Origin: Paratinospora sagittata
Taxonomy: Eukaryota > Streptophyta > Magnoliopsida > Ranunculales > Menispermaceae
Assembly: GCA_035771175.1 (NCBI GenBank)
Contig: CM069607.1
Span: forward strand, 8,358,501-8,422,500
DNA: 64,000 bases
Reading direction: 5' to 3'
Every line of letters starts with the position of its first letter. The first letter of the stretch is position 1. Both the position numbers and the translations under genes were made by a program. Positions 60,738 through 64,000 of this stretch are shown one piece after another. Below the pieces are notes generated by a model, which was not told the DNA's origin, searched no databases, and saw nothing but the letters and a program-made list of their open reading frames with translations.

Positions 60738-62375
60738 ATGGGTTTGGGGTCCCTGAGACCCATCATTCAGCCCTTAGTTAGATCAGTCCTGAATCACAGA
60801 ACTTCAGGTTCTCCCTCAAGAATTCTTGGCACATCTATACATCCAGCTGCCAGGTTCTGTTCACTGTTTGGTTCATTTCATTTTCACGATCAAAGATGGA
60901 TTTGTGGATGGAACGAGTTTCACAGCTTAACAGACACTCGATTCCCCAAGAGACGGCCTGGTCTTAAACCTCGAAGGAAAAGAGCAAGCTTGAAACCTCC
61001 AGGTTTTGTTTTCTTTATAAATATTGACTCTTGATCATATCTCTAAAGATTTTGTTTCCTTAACAGTTTCTCTTTGGAAGTGCACGAGTTCAGGGTTTTG
61101 AACCTGTGTCATTCTTTCTGAGGGGATCATGAGTACTCAAATGTGACAATGTGATATTGTTCATGCTTCATGAGCTCAACAGTAAAACAAATTCTATGTA
61201 GAGTTATAATTGCAGTTTTTCGTGTATCTTAAATATTAGTTTTTCTCTCAGTTCAGTTCAACTTTCATTGCCATGTTTGCTATTAAAGGGCTGCCCAGTA
61301 CACGAAGCTCCCGTCGTCTATGTGGGGTCCTGGGAAATGGTCGGACCACATTGGGTCTATTATACGCAGCCATTGCCATGTTTGCTACTATTGTAAAAAA
61401 AAATTATCTTGAATATACATTTTCTCCCCAAGTGTATGGGTTCACTTGGATCGCCATGTTTGCTGCTACAGTTTCTTTCTGAATGTTATGATGCTGCGGT
61501 ACTAACTATTGTTTGGTCTAAGAATGCAGGTCCATATGCTTGGGTTAAATATACACCTGGGGAGCCAATACTTGCAAATAACCCTAATGAAGGAAGTGTT
61601 AAGAGACGGAAAGAGAAGAAGCGAATGAGGCAGAAAAGAGCGTTTATATTGGTTTGTGTTTCTTATCCTACCGTCTCATTTTTGTATACCAAGTTTTAAA
61701 CTTTTCCTGGTCACTAGTTTAATCTTTCTCTCGGAGCAGCATCCAACTTTTTAGGTGTTGCCTGCAGTTTTTGAGTGTTCTTCAGTAATCTAAATCCATT
61801 TTCCTTGGTTGCATGAACTCTGCTTTTAAATGTAACTTTCATGAACTTTGCAACTTGTAGTTGTGCAAAATCTTCCATGAGATTTTTTTTTTCTTTTCAC
61901 AAGGTTCTGCTAGCTTTAAGATCCACTTGATCATATTCGGTAAACTCGTTGGATGTTGGTTTTTACCCTGAACTTGGGTTTCTTGTGAAAAACTGGCATG
62001 ACCACTGATGCGTGCTTACCTACCAAGAAAATTAAAGAAAAGATATGCCTAGTTTGAATGATTGTTAACACATCATCTTCTCTTTCTGTTGGTAATAGAA
62101 TTGAACAAACTCTTTTCTAGGGTTATTGCTTGCAATCTTAAATGAGGTTGACCCTAGATGTCTGGAAAGGGCTTTGATGTATGTTGCATTTGCATCTTTT
62201 CGGTTGTGAACAGTCAGAAGCGAAGAAACGGAAAGCTCAGTTGCAAGAAGCCAAAAGGAAGAAGAACATCAAAAGGATAGAAGGAAAGATGGCCGCAGTG
62301 GCAAGGGAAAGAGCATGGGCTGAAAGGCTGGCCGAGTTGCAAAAAAAAGAGGCAGAGAAAGCAGCCACAGCTTAA
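60738..62375 (+). CDS. Small basic protein, probably organelle-targeted (182 aa, three exons)
   Basis: Exons 60738-61002, 61530-61651 and 62214-62375. All junctions are GT-AG and keep frame: LKPPG|PYAWVKYTPGEPIL at the first, RAFIL|SEAKKRKAQLQEA at the second. The first 45 residues have many Arg/Ser and almost no acidic residues, like a mitochondrial presequence. Then come KRRPGLKPRRKRASLKPP, a conserved-looking PYAWVKYTPGEPI..NPNEGSVKRR.EKKRMRQ, and a long Lys/Arg/Ala/Glu helix likely to form a coiled coil. I recognise this as a plant-conserved uncharacterised family but cannot name a function; a role in organelle RNA or ribosome binding is only a guess from charge. Confidence 0.8.
61283..61370 (-). 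mobile_element. 5'-truncated Au-like SINE in intron 1, with 17-bp target duplication
   Basis: The plus strand AAAGGGCTGCCCAGTACACG...GGTCTATTATACGCAGC is the reverse complement of the 3' half of Au-type SINEs (GTACAATAGACCC ... GTGCACCGGGCTGCCC). Identical 17-mers CATTGCCATGTTTGCTA flank it at 61266-61282 and 61371-61387. A related GCCATGTTTGCTGCTA occurs again at about 61453-61468. Confidence 0.75.
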
Positions 62376-63456
62376 TGTTTACAGAAGGCCTTATGAAGGG
62401 TAATTCTGTTTTTTTATTTCACTTGGAATGCTCTTATAAAAAATAACAAATATTTACTTGGTGAATGAATCAAACTGCTTTTTACTTTCGCAAGACATGA
62501 TTCAATAAAGAATTTTCGGCAGTCTCTAGTCAACGTTATGGTTAAATTAATTTTACTATTATTTTTGGGTTTATTAGGATGACAGAGTATTGCAACAATG
62601 TGAATTATCTGTTGGCAGGTGGCCACTAAACATCCAACTGGATGTAAGGGTTGGGTAGATTGGCTTGCAGAAGTTGAATTGAAACCCTTATTATCAAATT
62701 AGCATTGTTAGCTGAACCAGCTTATTTTCAACCTTTTAGACCATACAATTCTAAAGCGAATTATGCACGGGTTTTGGAGACTCGTTAGGTAGCTCAATGT
62801 CAATGAAAAATAAAAATAAAAATGGAGACATGTAAATAGTAGAGTGCAATTAACGACGAACATGAGTATGCATCGGATACCTTCATTTAAAAAATACATG
62901 CTTTTTAACACAGAAATTAACCCGCTTTGATAACACATCTAAGTACATTTGAAGTTGGAATGGTGTTGAGTTATGTAATATATGATTTAATAAATTTTGA
63001 TAATTATCTATTTGTCTTATTTACAATAAGAATATTTGGATTTTAAAAAATAGAGCCACTTTATTCGAAGTTTCAAAATTGACCCATTAAGCTTTATTAT
63101 TTTGAAATTAACTATAAAGTTAATATAGTAATTTCTAATTAATTTTTTTACTTTTCTATACTACTTTTTGTCTTACTTTACACATAACATCTCTATTTTA
63201 CTTTTCTATGCTTCTTATAACAATTATAATTATTATAACACTTCTATCTGTAATTAAAAACTTTTTGTTTTTTGAATGAAAGAAGCTTACTTAAAATAAA
63301 AATAAATAAAAAAATAAAAAAAATTACATTCTCAATATAAATTATAAAGGGTAAAGTTAGCAACGTACAACTAGTAGAAGAAGCCGTTTCCCCGCCCGAA
63401 CACAAAGGGCAGTCCCTCCAAAATCTGGACAACAGAGAAGAGAAAGAGCAGGAAAA
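62376..63456. other. Intergenic DNA between the last two genes
   Basis: The 3' flank of the upstream gene is followed by AT-rich DNA. An A-rich tract of AAATAAA units (63290-63330) precedes the next gene. No other gene is visible. Confidence 0.5.
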
Positions 63457-63753
63457 ATGGAAGAAGAAGAAGAAGAAGAAGTAGATGCAGAGATTTTTGA
63501 ACCTTTTGAGCTGTGTTTCTCAGATCTTGTAATGCTGTCGTCCTCTAGGGCTAAAGTTTCATCATCTTCTGGACAAGAGAGGCAGAGGTTAGAATCCATA
63601 GCTGCAACTCTAATGGAAAACCTAGGGCCTTCAGGGCCCGGTCTTCTACTCATCAATGGTGTCCCTAAAGCCTCCAACCTCCGTCGCACTCTCCTACCAC
63701 TTGCTCGGAAGCTCGCGCTTCTCAGTAACGAACACCGTCGACGAATTCTCAAG
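63457..63753 (+). CDS. First exon of a host gene, possibly 2OG-Fe(II) oxygenase-family protein (partial)
   Basis: 99 codons from ATG at 63457 to a donor site AAG|GTAATT at 63753/63754, phase 0. The gene leaves the window. It has an acidic start (MEEEEEEEVDAEIF), then SIAATLMENLGPSGPGLLLINGVPKASNLRRTLLPLARKLALL. This looks like the N-terminal region of a plant isopenicillin-N-synthase-like 2OG oxygenase (GPGLL.I.GVP in place of GFF.V.NHGI). The iron ligands (HxD...H) would lie downstream and are not seen, so the family call is tentative. The opposite-strand frame over the same bases is a shadow. Confidence 0.6.
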
Positions 63754-63923
63754 GTAATTGATCGTTTATTTTTTAAAATGATTTCTTCTTTCTTACATTT
63801 GATATCCCTTGTGGTTGGGCTGTTTGATTTTCTTCATTTTTTTGATGGTTATTGTTTATTGATATGTACAACGGAGTTATGCTACCTACAAGAATATTTA
63901 TAGAAAACTATATAAGAAAGAAA

Positions 63924-63955
<32 letters not shown>

Positions 63956-64000
63956 GAATGAACTACTATTTTGAAAATAAGCTTAGGATGTTCTTGGCCA
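63754..64000 (+). other. Start of intron 1 of the 63457 gene
   Basis: T-rich intronic sequence with an ACT trinucleotide run at about 63925-63954. The acceptor is beyond the window edge. Confidence 0.6.

Noticed and set aside
61273..61482. 69-codon frame in the intron of the 60738 gene
   Set aside because: It reads through the reverse of an Au-like SINE and intron sequence; it is not a gene.
63357..63752. 131-codon minus-strand frame
   Set aside because: It is the shadow of the first exon at 63457-63753, whose product and splice donor are more convincing.

Overview
This is nuclear DNA of a dicot-like flowering plant. The evidence is GT-AG introns, long AT-rich intergenic DNA, plant transposon families and plant-type genes. 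About 5 kb is host gene space, all on the + strand; most of what I could classify in the rest is repeats and old viral DNA. Host genes: (i) a two-exon trihelix transcription factor of the GTL2/GT2-like type at 34427-36861 (628 aa); (ii) a three-exon gene for a small, very basic, probably organelle-targeted protein at 60738-62375 (182 aa), with an Au-like SINE in intron 1; (iii) the first exon of a gene that leaves the window at 63457-63753, possibly a 2OG-Fe(II) oxygenase-family protein.

The dominant accessory content is endogenous pararetrovirus (Caulimoviridae, florendovirus-like: one long ORF1 polyprotein with movement protein, coat/zinc knuckle, aspartic protease, RT and RNase H, followed by a small ORF2). 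There are four pieces. EVE-A1 (1-2567, - strand) and EVE-A2 (2568-8807, + strand) meet head to head and share about 2 kb inverted arms. EVE-B (17120-19228, -) is a divergent 3' fragment. EVE-C (37521-44660, -) is nearly complete; its ORF1 has one in-frame stop and its ORF2 is open. EVE-C sits in a (TA)n tract, and about 125 bp of flanking plant DNA is duplicated on both sides.

Other mobile DNA: a degenerate 4.8 kb Ty1/copia element with very short LTRs (12080-16870); LTR-derived tandem repeats with an abutting tRNA-iMet primer site (21795-22490); a MITE-like element (22670-23153); an inverted-repeat segment with a cluster of GTCGGAC hairpins (28497-29515); a dispersed repeat pair (27785-28375 and 51232-51835); a dispersed repeat carrying a perfect 14-bp palindrome (45255-49095); LINE remnants (52110-52889, 59195-59585); a solo LTR (54210-56178, TSD ATATT) nested in an older opposite-strand LTR of the same family, both carrying an array of small hairpins; and a hAT-like non-autonomous element (59762-60348).

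Layout: 1-8.8 kb inverted EVE pair; 8.8-12 kb empty; 12-17 kb copia; 17-19.2 kb EVE-B; 19-34 kb AT-rich with small repeats; 34.2-36.9 kb GTL2-like gene; 37.4-44.8 kb EVE-C, whose promoter faces the 3' end of the GTL2-like gene; 45-60 kb nested LTR/LINE/repeat debris; 60.7-64 kb two host genes. The strongest candidates for something unusual are the EVE-C integration footprint, the EVE-A inverted pair, the uncharacterised C-terminal domain plus ORF2 kept in three EVE lineages, and the LTR hairpin array.
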